From an uncultured Erysipelotrichaceae bacterium (GTDB taxonomy: Bacteria > Bacillota_I > Bacilli_A > RF39 > UBA660), in contig CACWWC010000015.1 in NCBI GenBank assembly GCA_902764545.1, positions 1-52,156 of the forward strand: a DNA stretch of 52,156 nucleotides, written 5' to 3'. Made by a program: the position numbers and the translations under genes. Below, piece after piece: positions 37,088 to 45,609 of this stretch. Under the pieces are notes generated by a model that saw only the letters and a list, made by a program, of their open reading frames with translations, ran no database searches and was not told where the DNA came from. Within the stretch, counting starts at the first letter, position 1. Each line of letters starts with the position of its first letter.

Positions 37088-37271
37088 GGAGATAAGAGAA
37101 CTATCAACTGAAGAAATCAACAAGAAATTGGTTGAAATAAAAGAAGAACTATTCAATTTACGTTTTCAACAAGCAACTGGTAACTTGGAAAAACCTTCTA
37201 GAATTAGAGAATTAAGACACACCGTTGCAAGAATGAAAACTGTTCTAAAAGAACGCGAGATTAACGAATAG
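37077..37271 (+). CDS. rpmC: 50S ribosomal protein L29
   Basis: L29 lies at the tunnel exit beside L23. The 64-residue product starts [14 protein letters not shown] and has [19 protein letters not shown], typical of the family. The ATG at 37077 is chosen over an upstream GTG at 37062, because the family starts here and GGTGGTG lies seven bases before. It overlaps the rplP end. Confidence 0.97.
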   Translation: MKVKEIRELSTEEINKKLVEIKEELFNLRFQQATGNLEKPSRIRELRHTVARMKTVLKEREINE

Positions 37272-37283
37272 GAGGAAAAGTAA

Positions 37284-37544
37284 GTGGAAAAGAAATTAAG
37301 TAAAGAATTAGTTGGAAAAGTAGTAAGCGCAGCTAATGATAAAACAATCACTGTTTTAGTTGAAACTTATAAAAACCATCCGTTATATCACAAAAGAGTT
37401 AAAAGCTCAAAAAAATATTGTGTACATGATGAAAAAAATATAGCAAAAGTTGGAGATACTGTACGTATAGTTGAAACTAGACCATTATCAAAAACTAAGC
37501 ATTTCTATTTGAAAGAAATAGTAAAAGAAGCAGTTATTATTTAA
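37284..37544 (+). CDS. rpsQ: 30S ribosomal protein S17
   Basis: S17 is a primary 16S rRNA binder. The product (86 residues) has [26 protein letters not shown] and [15 protein letters not shown]. The start is GTG at 37284, four bases after AGGAGGAAAAG. No ATG is available near the family start. Confidence 0.97.
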   Translation: MEKKLSKELVGKVVSAANDKTITVLVETYKNHPLYHKRVKSSKKYCVHDEKNIAKVGDTVRIVETRPLSKTKHFYLKEIVKEAVII

Positions 37545-37572
37545 CGCTAATGATGAGAAGGAGGAATAATCT

Positions 37573-38217
37573 ATGTTACAACAAGAAAGCCGTATGAAGG
37601 TTGCTGACAACTCTGGTGCACGTGAATTGCTAGTTATTCGTGTATTAGGTGGAAGTAAAGTAAAAACAGGTAACATTGGTGATGTAGTAGTTGGAACAGT
37701 AAAAAGTGCCATTCCTAATTCACCAATCCCTAAAGGAAAAGTTGTAAAAGCAGTTATCGTTCGTAGTCGTCAAGGCGTTCGTCGTGAAGATGGATCATAT
37801 ATTAAGTTCGATGACAATGCTTGTGTTATCATTCGTGATGACAAGAGTCCAGTAGGAACTCGTATATTTGGACCAGTAGCAAGAGAACTTCGTGATAAAG
37901 ATTATATGAAAATTAAAGTAGGAGATGAAGTTGTAGTTATCACTGGTTCTGACAAAGGAAAAACAGGAAAAATTTTAAAAACATTAAAAAATGAAAACAA
38001 AGTTGTAGTTGAAGGTGTACGAAAGGTAAAAAAACATCAGAAACCAACAGGTATGTCTGAAGGTGGAATAATAGAAATGGAAGCACCAATTGCTGCATCA
38101 AATGTTATGATAATTGATCCTAAGACTAAGAAAAGAACTAGAATAGGACATACAACTGATAAAAAAACAGGAAAAAAAGTAAGAATAACAAAAAAATCAA
38201 ACGAGAAGATTGATTAA
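37573..38217 (+). CDS. rplN-rplX: fused 50S ribosomal proteins L14 and L24 in one reading frame
   Basis: Residues 1-114 are L14 ([19 protein letters not shown]..., [15 protein letters not shown]). Residues 112-214 are a complete L24 ([24 protein letters not shown]..., then [14 protein letters not shown]). The usual L14 ending after MKI (about eight residues such as SLAPEVL), its stop codon and the intergenic ribosome binding site are missing. The MKI codons serve as both the L14 end and the L24 start, so the join is exact. ATG 37906 could start L24 separately but has no clear ribosome binding site. L14 and L24 lie at different places on the 50S subunit, so a linked product would be structurally surprising. 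An assembly deletion must be excluded. Confidence 0.9.
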   Translation: MLQQESRMKVADNSGARELLVIRVLGGSKVKTGNIGDVVVGTVKSAIPNSPIPKGKVVKAVIVRSRQGVRREDGSYIKFDDNACVIIRDDKSPVGTRIFGPVARELRDKDYMKIKVGDEVVVITGSDKGKTGKILKTLKNENKVVVEGVRKVKKHQKPTGMSEGGIIEMEAPIAASNVMIIDPKTKKRTRIGHTTDKKTGKKVRITKKSNEKID

Positions 38218-38234
38218 TTGGAAGGAGGGTATTT

Positions 38235-38746
38235 ATGAACCGCCTAAAAGAGAAATACTTAAATGAAGTAGTTCCAAGTTTAAAAGAGTTCCAAAATTAG
38301 AAAAAATAGTTATAAATATGGGAGTAGGAGATGCAACAACAAACTCAAAATTGTTGGAGGCAGCTGTTAATGATTTATCATTAATTTCTGGACAAAAACC
38401 AGTTATAACTAAAGCTAAAAAATCAATTGCAGGATTTAAAGTAAGAGAAGGACAAGCAATTGGTTGTAAAGTAACACTTAGAGGAGATAATATGTATAAC
38501 TTTATGGATAAGTTAATATCAATATCACTTCCAGGTGTAAGAGATTTCCGCGGTGTAAGTAAAAAGTCATTCGATGGAAGAGGAAACTACACTATGGGAA
38601 TCAAAGAGCAGTTAATTTTCCAAGAAATTAATTATGATGATGTTGTAAAAGTGCGTGGTATGGATATCATATTTGTTACAACAGCAAAAACAAATGAAGA
38701 AGCATTTGACTTATTAAACGGACTTGGAATTCCTTTTAGAAAGTAA
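38235..38746 (+). CDS. rplE: 50S ribosomal protein L5, broken by a frameshift
   Basis: L5 binds 5S rRNA and contacts P-site tRNA. The true start is ATG 38235 behind GGAGGG, and the first 17 codons read [17 protein letters not shown] as in L5. The frame then reaches TAG at 38298-38300. The rest of L5 ([16 protein letters not shown]..., to the end) continues in the -1 frame. Compared with Bacillus L5, about 28 bases (nine residues plus one base) are missing between SLK and VPK. A T TTA AAA heptamer (38279-38285) is at the break, and a -1 shift there would give 170 residues. ATG 38318 would lose 37 residues and has no ribosome binding site. It is either recoded, damaged or misassembled. Confidence 0.85.
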
Positions 38747-38759
38747 ATGGAGGAATATT

Positions 38760-38945
38760 ATGGCAAAGAAAAGTATGATAGTAAAGGCTAATAGACCACA
38801 AAAATTTAAAGTACGTGAATATACAAGATGTTCAAGATGCGGTCGACCACACGCAGTTATGAGTAAATTCGGGATCTGCCGTATTTGCTTCCGTGAATTA
38901 GCTTATAAAGGACAAATACCAGGAATTAAAAAATCAAGCTGGTAA
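38760..38945 (+). CDS. rpsN: 30S ribosomal protein S14 (zinc type)
   Basis: The 61-residue product is the short S14 with a zinc ribbon (CSRC...CRIC). It assembles into the 30S head. The ATG at 38760 follows TGGAGG and matches the family start [12 protein letters not shown]. An upstream in-frame ATG at 38724 lies in rplE and is rejected. Confidence 0.97.
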   Translation: MAKKSMIVKANRPQKFKVREYTRCSRCGRPHAVMSKFGICRICFRELAYKGQIPGIKKSSW

Positions 38946-38965
38946 TTGGAAAGGAGGAATTTATT

Positions 38966-39367
38966 ATGGCAGTAGTAACTGATACAATTGCAGATATGTT
39001 AACTAGAATTCGTAATGCTAATCAAATGCATTATGTAGAAGTTAAAGTTCCAGCTTCTAATATAAAGAAAGAAATAGCAAGAATTCTAAAAGAAGAAGGA
39101 TTTATTGAAGATTATAAAGTTGAAGATGACAATGCTCAGGGAACAATCGTTTTGACTTTAAAATATACTGATAAAAAAGAAAGAGTTATTTCTGGATTAA
39201 AGAGAATATCTAAGCCAGGACTTAGAGTATATGCTAAAAATGATGAAATTCCAAAAGTACTTAATGGATTAGGAATTGCAATTATTTCCACATCAAAAGG
39301 AATAATGACAGATAAAGAAGCACGTAAACAAAATATAGGTGGAGAAGTACTAGCATATATTTGGTAA
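38966..39367 (+). CDS. rpsH: 30S ribosomal protein S8
   Basis: S8 is a primary 16S rRNA binder and in E. coli represses the spc operon. The 133-residue product has the family start [15 protein letters not shown] and end [16 protein letters not shown] precedes the ATG. The 111-base gap after it is unusually long for this cluster and holds a strong hairpin. Confidence 0.98.
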   Translation: MAVVTDTIADMLTRIRNANQMHYVEVKVPASNIKKEIARILKEEGFIEDYKVEDDNAQGTIVLTLKYTDKKERVISGLKRISKPGLRVYAKNDEIPKVLNGLGIAIISTSKGIMTDKEARKQNIGGEVLAYIW

Positions 39368-39398
39368 TTAGATAAAAAAATAATGGCAATAAAGACAG

Positions 39399-39454
39399 AA
39401 ATTTGAAACCCATCAAAGATTGATTCAGAAAGTTATTCTTTGAATGGTAAATTT
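39399..39454 (+). promoter_or_regulatory. structured intergenic hairpin between rpsH and rplF
   Basis: CCATCAAAGA (39410-39419) pairs with TCTTTGA-A-TGG (39437-39447) over 10 bp with one bulged A. AAATTT at 39399-39404 and 39449-39454 can extend the stem. There is no T-run. It ends 24 bases before the rplF start. A processing site or a ribosomal-protein binding site is possible. Confidence 0.5.
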
Positions 39455-39478
39455 AAAATTGAAATAGGAGGTGTCATT

Positions 39479-40009
39479 ATGAGCCGTATTGGAAATCGTA
39501 TAATTAAAGTTCCAGAAGGTGTTACTGTAACAGAAGAAAATGGAATTATTACAGTAAAAGGGCCAAAAGGATCTTTAAATCAAAAATTATTAAAAGATAT
39601 TACAATGAAACAAGAAGCCAATGAAATAAGGTTAGAACGTGCTAACGAAAATGCAAAGGCTATGCACGGTACTATGAATGCATTAATCAATAATATGATT
39701 ATTGGAGTAACAAAAGGCTATGAAAAGGGTCTTGAAATAGTAGGTGTAGGTTATCGTTTTAACGTACAAGGTAAAAAATTGGTAATTAATGCTGGATATT
39801 CACATCCAGTAGAAATGGTAGTTCCAGAAGGAATTACAGTTGAGTCAGTAAGCAATACTGAAATAACAGTTAAAGGAATTGATAAAGTATTAGTTGGTGA
39901 GTTTGCTGCTAATATTAGAAAAGTAAGACAACCTGAACCATACAAAGGTAAGGGAATTCGTTATAAAGATGAACATATTCGTCGTAAAGAAGGAAAGAAA
40001 GCTGCTTAA
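39479..40009 (+). CDS. rplF: 50S ribosomal protein L6
   Basis: L6 lies near the factor-binding site of the 50S subunit. The 176-residue product starts MSRIGNRIIKVPEGV and ends with PEPYKGKGIRYKDEHIRRKEGK. The ATG at 39479 follows TAGGAGG. An earlier in-frame ATG at 39440 falls inside the intergenic hairpin and is rejected. Confidence 0.97.
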   Translation: MSRIGNRIIKVPEGVTVTEENGIITVKGPKGSLNQKLLKDITMKQEANEIRLERANENAKAMHGTMNALINNMIIGVTKGYEKGLEIVGVGYRFNVQGKKLVINAGYSHPVEMVVPEGITVESVSNTEITVKGIDKVLVGEFAANIRKVRQPEPYKGKGIRYKDEHIRRKEGKKAA

Positions 40010-40034
40010 TAGTAGTAGGAAGGGAGAATAATAT

Positions 40035-40397
40035 ATGATTAAAAAAGAATCTCGTAATAGTATGCGTGTTTCTCGTCATGAAAGAATTCGTAAAACATTA
40101 ATTGGAACAAGCGCTGTACCAAGATTATGTGTATTTCGCTCTAATACTGGAATTTATGCTCAAATCATAGATGATGAAACTAAAACTACTCTTGTATCTG
40201 CTTCCTCATTAGATAAAGAATTAAAAATCAAAAATGGAAGTAATGTAGAAGCAGCTAAAGTTGTTGGTAAATCAATTGCTGAAAAAGCAAAGAAAGCCAA
40301 AATTACAAAAGTAGTATTTGATAGAGGTGGATATCTTTATCATGGACGTGTTGCTGCATTAGCAGATGCTGCACGTGAAAATGGATTAGAATTCTAA
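40035..40397 (+). CDS. rplR: 50S ribosomal protein L18
   Basis: L18 binds 5S rRNA together with L5. The 120-residue product has [31 protein letters not shown] and the C-terminal [27 protein letters not shown] precedes the ATG. Complete and typical. Confidence 0.98.
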   Translation: MIKKESRNSMRVSRHERIRKTLIGTSAVPRLCVFRSNTGIYAQIIDDETKTTLVSASSLDKELKIKNGSNVEAAKVVGKSIAEKAKKAKITKVVFDRGGYLYHGRVAALADAARENGLEF

Positions 40398-40409
40398 TAG
40401 GAGGGTAAT

Positions 40410-40919
40410 ATGCAAAAGAAAACTCGTGACTCTAAAGAAAAACAATATGAAGAATTAGTTATTGACGTTAAAAGTGTTGTTAAAGTAAACAAAGGTGGGC
40501 GTCAAAGAAGATATTCTGCAACAGTTGTTATAGGAGATCGTAAAGGTAAAGTTGGATTAGGTATTGGAAAAGCTAATGAAGTACCTGATGCAATCAAAAA
40601 AGCATTACAAGATGCACAAAAGAATATTATCACAATTTCCCTAATCGATGGAAGAACAGTTGCACATGAAGCAATTGGTAGAGCAGGAGCTGCTAGAGTA
40701 ATTATTAAACCAGCACAAGCAGGTACTGGAGTAATTGCAGGTGGATCTGTTCGTGCAATTCTTGACTTAGCAGGAGTTCGTGATGTTGTCTCTAAATCAC
40801 TAGGAGCAAGAACAAAATTAAATATGGCAAGAGCTGCAATGAATGCATTAAAGTCAATCAAGACTGCAGAAGAAGTTGCTGCACTTCGCGGAAAAACAGT
40901 AGAGGAGATATTAGGATAA
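40410..40919 (+). CDS. rpsE: 30S ribosomal protein S5
   Basis: S5 lies at the mRNA entrance and affects decoding fidelity. [21 protein letters not shown] and the [13 protein letters not shown] motif are typical. Length 169 is normal. TAGGAGG precedes the ATG. The stop overlaps the rplO start, leaving no room for rpmD (L30), which sits here in Bacillus. Confidence 0.98.
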   Translation: MQKKTRDSKEKQYEELVIDVKSVVKVNKGGRQRRYSATVVIGDRKGKVGLGIGKANEVPDAIKKALQDAQKNIITISLIDGRTVAHEAIGRAGAARVIIKPAQAGTGVIAGGSVRAILDLAGVRDVVSKSLGARTKLNMARAAMNALKSIKTAEEVAALRGKTVEEILG

Positions 40920-41362
40920 TGAAGTTACATGAATTACAAAGAAATATCGGTGCTACTCAAGCAAAAAAACGTGTAGGACGCGGGCCAGGTAGTGGTCTTG
41001 GTAAAACAAGTGGCCGTGGACAAAAGGGACAAAAAGCACGTAGTGGTGGTAGTATCAATCCAGTATTTGAAGGTGGACAATTACCATTATATAGAAGAAT
41101 TCCAAAAAGAGGATTTTCTAACGCAAAATTTAAAACAGTTTATGGAACAATAAATGTTGAACAACTAAATGTATTTGAAAATGGTACAGTAGTAACGCCA
41201 GCATTGTTAAAAGATACAGGTTTAGTAAAAAAACAATATGATGGAATTAAAGTGCTAGGAAATGGTAAACTTGAAAAGAAATTAACAATTCAAGCAAATA
41301 AGTTTTCAGAAACAGCACTTGAGAAGATTAAAGAGGCAGGAAGTAAAGCCGAGGTGATCTAA
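40919..41362 (+). CDS. rplO: 50S ribosomal protein L15
   Basis: L15 is a late-assembly 50S protein. The 147-residue product has the glycine- and lysine-rich [20 protein letters not shown] region and a C-terminal ISP-like domain. It starts within the rpsE stop (TAATG) with GAGGAGA upstream, so it is coupled. Confidence 0.98.
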   Translation: MKLHELQRNIGATQAKKRVGRGPGSGLGKTSGRGQKGQKARSGGSINPVFEGGQLPLYRRIPKRGFSNAKFKTVYGTINVEQLNVFENGTVVTPALLKDTGLVKKQYDGIKVLGNGKLEKKLTIQANKFSETALEKIKEAGSKAEVI

Positions 41363-41363
41363 C

Positions 41364-42635
41364 ATGTTTAAGACTATGAAGGAATTATTCACTTCAGGTA
41401 ATAAGGATTTACGACACAGAATTTACTTCACTTTATTAGCATTAACAGTATTCATATTAGGAATATCAATAAGAGTTCCCGGTACTGAAGATTTAACAAA
41501 AAATCTAGGTTTTTTAGAATTAATTAACACAATTGGCGGTGGAGCACTAAAGAATTTTTCCATATTTGCCTTAGGAGTTATGCCATATATAACTGCATCA
41601 ATTATTGTTCAATTATTGCAAATGGACATAATTCCATATTTTACAGAACTTAGAAAACAAGGACATACAGGAAGACAAAAAATCAGCCAAATAACTAGAT
41701 ATCTTGGGATTGCTTTTGCATTTATAGAAGGATATGCCTTTGCTTTTGCCTTTATAGGCAAGTCTGGAGATCCTTTCCAATACATGTACATTGCGACAGT
41801 CCTAACGGCTGGTACGGCACTACTTTTATGGATGGGAGATCAAATTACCCAAAAAGGGATAGGTAATGGTGTCAGTTTAATAATTATGGCCGGAATCATT
41901 GCAACTCTTCCACAAATGTTTATTGATGCATTTTCTGGATTAGTAACATTTGATGGAACTGCACAAGTTATCACTTTAGGAATAATAAAATTTATCCTAT
42001 TTGTAATAATCTACTTTGCAATTGTTATTGGTATGATTTTTGTACAAGAATCCGAAAGAAGAATACCTATACAATATGCTAATAAGTCAACAAGTGCTTA
42101 TGGGGCTTCCCAAAGCTTTATGCCTATCAAAATTAATACGGCAGGAGTTATTCCAGTTATTTTTGCTTCCAGTTTGTTATCAATACCAGGAATAATCGCA
42201 CAAGTTATTAATAAAGAAGGGTTTACAGTTGTTGTACAAAAGTATTTAACATATACCACTCCAGTTGGATTTGTATTGTATGTTATCTTTATATTCTTCT
42301 TTGCATATTTTTATACTTTTATACAATTAAAGCCAGAAGAATTTGCAAAGAATTTACAAGATAATGGTGGATATATACCAGGAATTAGACCAGGCGATGA
42401 AACAAAGTTATATATCAGCAAAGTATTATCAAGATTAACAATACTTGGTGCAACATTTTTATCAATAATTGCTGGACTTCCAATTTTATTTTCAAAATTC
42501 ACCAGTTTACCAACATCAGTAACAATTGGTGGAACAGGATTATTAATTGTAGTTGGTGTAGCACTAGAAACTTATAAACAGTTGGAAGGAAGTATACTGA
42601 CTAGAAGTTATAAGAGAGGATACAGTAGAAGATAA
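41364..42635 (+). CDS. secY: protein translocase subunit SecY
   Basis: SecY is the channel of the Sec translocon. The 423-residue protein has ten hydrophobic helices. Diagnostic motifs include LGVMPYITASIIVQLLQM (helix 2 region), ERRIPIQYA in the cytoplasmic loop and the C-terminal loop near GIRPGDETKLY. It is one base from rplO, and the ribosome binding site GAGGTGAT overlaps the rplO end. adk follows after two bases. Confidence 0.98.
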   Translation: MFKTMKELFTSGNKDLRHRIYFTLLALTVFILGISIRVPGTEDLTKNLGFLELINTIGGGALKNFSIFALGVMPYITASIIVQLLQMDIIPYFTELRKQGHTGRQKISQITRYLGIAFAFIEGYAFAFAFIGKSGDPFQYMYIATVLTAGTALLLWMGDQITQKGIGNGVSLIIMAGIIATLPQMFIDAFSGLVTFDGTAQVITLGIIKFILFVIIYFAIVIGMIFVQESERRIPIQYANKSTSAYGASQSFMPIKINTAGVIPVIFASSLLSIPGIIAQVINKEGFTVVVQKYLTYTTPVGFVLYVIFIFFFAYFYTFIQLKPEEFAKNLQDNGGYIPGIRPGDETKLYISKVLSRLTILGATFLSIIAGLPILFSKFTSLPTSVTIGGTGLLIVVGVALETYKQLEGSILTRSYKRGYSRR

Positions 42636-42637
42636 TT

Positions 42638-43285
42638 ATGAAAAATATTATGTTTATAGCGCCACCTGCGGCAGGAAAAGGCACTCAAGCAGAACTTATT
42701 GTTGAAAAGTATCACTTACCTCATATATCAACTGGAGATATCTTAAGAGAAATATCAAAAGAAGATAGTGAAATTGGTGAATATGTTAGAGAAACTGTTG
42801 CAAGCGGACAATTAGTAAAAGATGAAATTATTTATCAGCTAATTGAACAAAGATTAAAAAAAGAAGACTGTCAAAATGGTTATATTATCGATGGTTTTCC
42901 AAGAAATCTAGAACAAGCCTGTGAATATGATAAGATTATTGAGAGACTTGGATATGATATTGGAAATGTAATTTTGATTGATATAGATAAAGCAACCTTA
43001 GAACAAAGAATTACTGGCAGAAGAATATGTGCAAATTGCAATGCCATATATAACATAAATGATAAAAATAATACCCCAAAGGTAGAATCTGTATGTGATC
43101 AATGTGGAGGGAAGTTATACCAAAGAAGTGATGATAACTTAGAATCATTTCAAACAAGATATAAAACATATCAAGAAAAAACTGAACCTATCATTGAACA
43201 CTATAAGGAAAAAGGTGTTTTAAAGACAGTAAATGGAAATGAAACGGTTGAAAATATTTTTAAAGAAATTGAAAAAATAATATAA
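42638..43285 (+). CDS. adk: adenylate kinase (zinc-lid type)
   Basis: Adk equilibrates ATP, ADP and AMP. The 215-residue protein has HISTGDILRE, the DGFPRNLEQA motif and a long LID domain with four cysteines (CANC...CDQC) that should bind zinc, as in Gram-positive enzymes. The P-loop reads APPAAGKGTQ instead of the common GPPGAGKGTQ, with alanine at two glycine positions. The map gene that often follows adk is absent here. Confidence 0.96.
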   Translation: MKNIMFIAPPAAGKGTQAELIVEKYHLPHISTGDILREISKEDSEIGEYVRETVASGQLVKDEIIYQLIEQRLKKEDCQNGYIIDGFPRNLEQACEYDKIIERLGYDIGNVILIDIDKATLEQRITGRRICANCNAIYNINDKNNTPKVESVCDQCGGKLYQRSDDNLESFQTRYKTYQEKTEPIIEHYKEKGVLKTVNGNETVENIFKEIEKII

Positions 43286-43300
43286 TAATGTATCAAAATC

Positions 43301-43391
43301 AGTATCTAAGATGAGAAGAAGGTATTGAATTACCTTCTTTAAGAGATACTATTCCATCGCTCTAGCACCAAAACTGCCGATGGATAATAGT
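43301..43391 (+). promoter_or_regulatory. structured adk-infA intergenic RNA with overlapping hairpins
   Basis: Hairpin A nests AGAAGGTA/TACCTTCT (43317-43324 with 43331-43338) inside AGTATCT/AGATACT (43301-43307 with 43344-43350). Hairpin B pairs ACTATT-CCATCG (43348-43359) with CGATGG and AATAGT (43378-43383, 43386-43391). A and B share bases 43348-43350, so the outer stem of A competes with B. This could be a leader controlling infA or an mRNA processing site. Confidence 0.5.
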
Positions 43392-43412
43392 AATTGACAG
43401 GAGAGTGAAAAG

Positions 43413-43628
43413 ATGGCTAAAGAAGATACAATTGAAATTGAAGGGAAAGTTCTTGAAATTATTCCAGGAGGAAAATTCAAAGTTCAATTGGAAAATGGAC
43501 ACATTGTGGAAGCTCACGTTTCTGGTAAAATACGAATGAATTATATTCGAATTTTAGCAGGAGATACCGTAATGATAGAACTATCTCCTTATGATTTAAC
43601 ACGTGGGCGCATTACTTATAGAAAGTAA
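43413..43628 (+). CDS. infA: translation initiation factor IF-1
   Basis: IF-1 occupies the 30S A site during initiation. The 71-residue product starts [22 protein letters not shown]-like and has the OB-fold motif [14 protein letters not shown]. Length is the usual 71-72. CAGGAGAG precedes the ATG. A 127-base structured gap separates it from adk. Confidence 0.97.
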   Translation: MAKEDTIEIEGKVLEIIPGGKFKVQLENGHIVEAHVSGKIRMNYIRILAGDTVMIELSPYDLTRGRITYRK

Positions 43629-43631
43629 TTA

Positions 43632-43674
43632 ATATACTTACATTAAGAGTATATAACCTATCGTAAATAATAGG
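43632..43674 (+). promoter_or_regulatory. two small hairpins before rpmJ, one covering the ribosome binding site
   Basis: ATATACT/AGTATAT (43632-43638 with 43648-43654) is followed by CCTAT/ATAGG (43657-43661 with 43670-43674). The right arm of the second overlaps the start of the AGGAGGG site of rpmJ, so it could lower rpmJ initiation. Confidence 0.3.
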
Positions 43675-43684
43675 AGGGATTATA

Positions 43685-43798
43685 ATGAAAGTAAAAGCAT
43701 CAGTAAAACCAATTTGCGAAAAGTGCAAAGTTGTAAAACGCAAAGGAAAAATAAGAATTATTTGTGAAAATCCAAAACACAAACAAGTTCAAGGATAA
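43685..43798 (+). CDS. rpmJ: 50S ribosomal protein L36
   Basis: The gene encodes 37 residues, [20 protein letters not shown]..., ending KHKQVQG. The zinc ligands are CEKC, a later Cys (residue 27) and His (residue 32). Its place between infA and rpsM is canonical. AGGAGGG precedes the ATG. Confidence 0.97.
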   Translation: MKVKASVKPICEKCKVVKRKGKIRIICENPKHKQVQG

Positions 43799-43816
43799 TA
43801 TTAGGAGGTGTATTAG

Positions 43817-44185
43817 ATGGCACGTATTAAAGGTGTAGACATTCCAAATGATAAACATATTTGTATTTCATTAACTTACATATATGGTATTGGTAGGAGT
43901 CTAGCAAAAACAATATTAGCAAATGTTGGTATAGAGCCAACTACAAAAACAAAAGATTTATCACAAGATGAACTAGTAAAAATTCGTGATGAAATCAATA
44001 AACATTTAACTGAAGGTGACTTACGTCGTGAAGTTAATATGAACATCAAAACAAAGATGGAAATTAACTCATATGAAGGTACACGTCATAAAAAAGGATT
44101 ACCTGTAAGAGGACAAAGAACTAATCGTAATGCTCGTACTCGTAAGGGTAAAGGAAAAACTGTAGCAAATAAGAAAAAAGTTTAG
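43817..44185 (+). CDS. rpsM: 30S ribosomal protein S13
   Basis: S13 forms intersubunit bridges in the 30S head. The 122-residue product has [25 protein letters not shown] and the C-terminal [25 protein letters not shown] precedes the ATG. Confidence 0.98.
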   Translation: MARIKGVDIPNDKHICISLTYIYGIGRSLAKTILANVGIEPTTKTKDLSQDELVKIRDEINKHLTEGDLRREVNMNIKTKMEINSYEGTRHKKGLPVRGQRTNRNARTRKGKGKTVANKKKV

Positions 44186-44211
44186 TTAAATAATAAAAGG
44201 AGGTAAGACTT

Positions 44212-44595
44212 ATGGCTTATAAAACTAGAAAAAAAAGAGTTAAAAAGAATATTCCAGAAGGAATCGCGCACATTCATTCAACATTTAACAATACAATTAC
44301 AACAATAACTGACAAAGATGGTAATGTTGTAAGTTGGGCATCATCTGGTGCCATTGGTTTCAAAGGAAGTAAGAAATCAACACCATTCGCTGCTGGAATG
44401 GCTGCAGAAGCTGCTGGCAAAGCGGCTTATGATATGGGAATGAGAAAAGTTGAAGTACGTGTTAAAGGTCTAGGACCAGGACGTGAAACAGCTATACGTT
44501 CATTACAAACTGCAGGTTTAGAAGTAACTGCAATAACAGATGTTACACCAATTCCACATAATGGATGTCGTCCACCAAAACGTCCACGTGGATAA
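44212..44595 (+). CDS. rpsK: 30S ribosomal protein S11
   Basis: S11 lies in the 30S platform and contacts mRNA at the E site. The 127-residue product has [18 protein letters not shown] and the conserved C-terminus [26 protein letters not shown] precedes the ATG. rpsD does not follow; rpoA is next. Confidence 0.98.
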   Translation: MAYKTRKKRVKKNIPEGIAHIHSTFNNTITTITDKDGNVVSWASSGAIGFKGSKKSTPFAAGMAAEAAGKAAYDMGMRKVEVRVKGLGPGRETAIRSLQTAGLEVTAITDVTPIPHNGCRPPKRPRG

Positions 44596-44641
44596 AATTA
44601 AGTGAGAAAGTTTGTTAAAAAAGTAAAGGGAGGTTAGTTTC

Positions 44642-45592
44642 ATGTTACAATTTGAAAAACCAATTTATAAAATAACTGATTCTATAGAAAATAATTTTTA
44701 TGGAAGATTTGAATTAGAACCATTAGAAAGAGGATTTGGAACTACAATAGGTAACGCACTTAGAAGAGTAATGTTGTCTTCATTACCAGGAAGTGCAATA
44801 AGTAGTATCAAGATTCAAGGGGTACTTCATGAATTTCAAACAATTGATGGAGTTTATGAGGATGTCACAACAATTATCTTAAATTTGAAAGGTATTGTAT
44901 TTAAAAATCATTCCAATGAAACAAAAGTAGTACATATTAATGTAAACAAAGAAGGAGAAGTAACTGCTGCTGATATCGAGCATGATGCAGATATTGAAGT
45001 TATCAATCCAGATAAAGTAATTTGTACTTTATCCAAGGGAGCTTCATTCAATATGGAAATGACTATTACAAATGGTCGTGGATACGTTAAGAGTGAGGAT
45101 AATAAAAAAATTCATGATATCAAAAAAGTAGGAGAAATAGCAATTGATTCATTATATTCTCCTATTGAAAGAGTTTCATACGAAGTAGGAAACGCTCGTG
45201 TTGGACAAGATGAAAGCTATGATAAATTAATCATGGATGTATGGACAAACGGTTCAATTAAACCAGAAGAAGCTATAGCTTTAGCCTCAAGAATATTAAT
45301 TGAACATTTAGAAATTGTTACTGATTTGTCATCTATTGCAGATGTAAGTGGAATGATGATTGAAAAAACAGAAGATCCAAAGGTTAAAGCTTTAGAAACT
45401 TCTATTGAAGACTTAGATTTCTCAGTTAGAGCATATAATTGTTTGAAGAGAGCAGGAATTCACACTTTACAAGATCTTGTAAATAAAAGTGAGTCAGATA
45501 TGATGAAAATCCGTAATTTGGGTAAAAAGTCTCTAAAGGAAGTATTAGATAAGATTAGAGATATGGGTCTTGTATTAAGAGATGAAGACTAA
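44642..45592 (+). CDS. rpoA: DNA-directed RNA polymerase subunit alpha
   Basis: The alpha subunit starts RNA polymerase assembly, and its C-terminal domain contacts UP elements and activators. The N-terminal domain has the family's LEPLERGFGTTIGNALRRVMLSS. The C-terminal domain has the helix-hairpin-helix RNLGKKSLKEVLDKIRDMGL. Length 316 is normal. AAGGGAGG precedes the ATG. Confidence 0.98.
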   Translation: MLQFEKPIYKITDSIENNFYGRFELEPLERGFGTTIGNALRRVMLSSLPGSAISSIKIQGVLHEFQTIDGVYEDVTTIILNLKGIVFKNHSNETKVVHINVNKEGEVTAADIEHDADIEVINPDKVICTLSKGASFNMEMTITNGRGYVKSEDNKKIHDIKKVGEIAIDSLYSPIERVSYEVGNARVGQDESYDKLIMDVWTNGSIKPEEAIALASRILIEHLEIVTDLSSIADVSGMMIEKTEDPKVKALETSIEDLDFSVRAYNCLKRAGIHTLQDLVNKSESDMMKIRNLGKKSLKEVLDKIRDMGLVLRDED

Positions 45593-45609
45593 AATAAGGA
45601 GGAACAATC

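Noticed and set aside
38318-38746. A normal but short L5 starting at 38318
   Set aside because: No ribosome binding site precedes this ATG, 37 conserved residues would be lost, and the true L5 start is visible at 38235.
43395-43412. TTGACA at 43395-43400 as an infA promoter
   Set aside because: No -10 box occurs at the right distance, since the ribosome binding site and coding sequence begin there.
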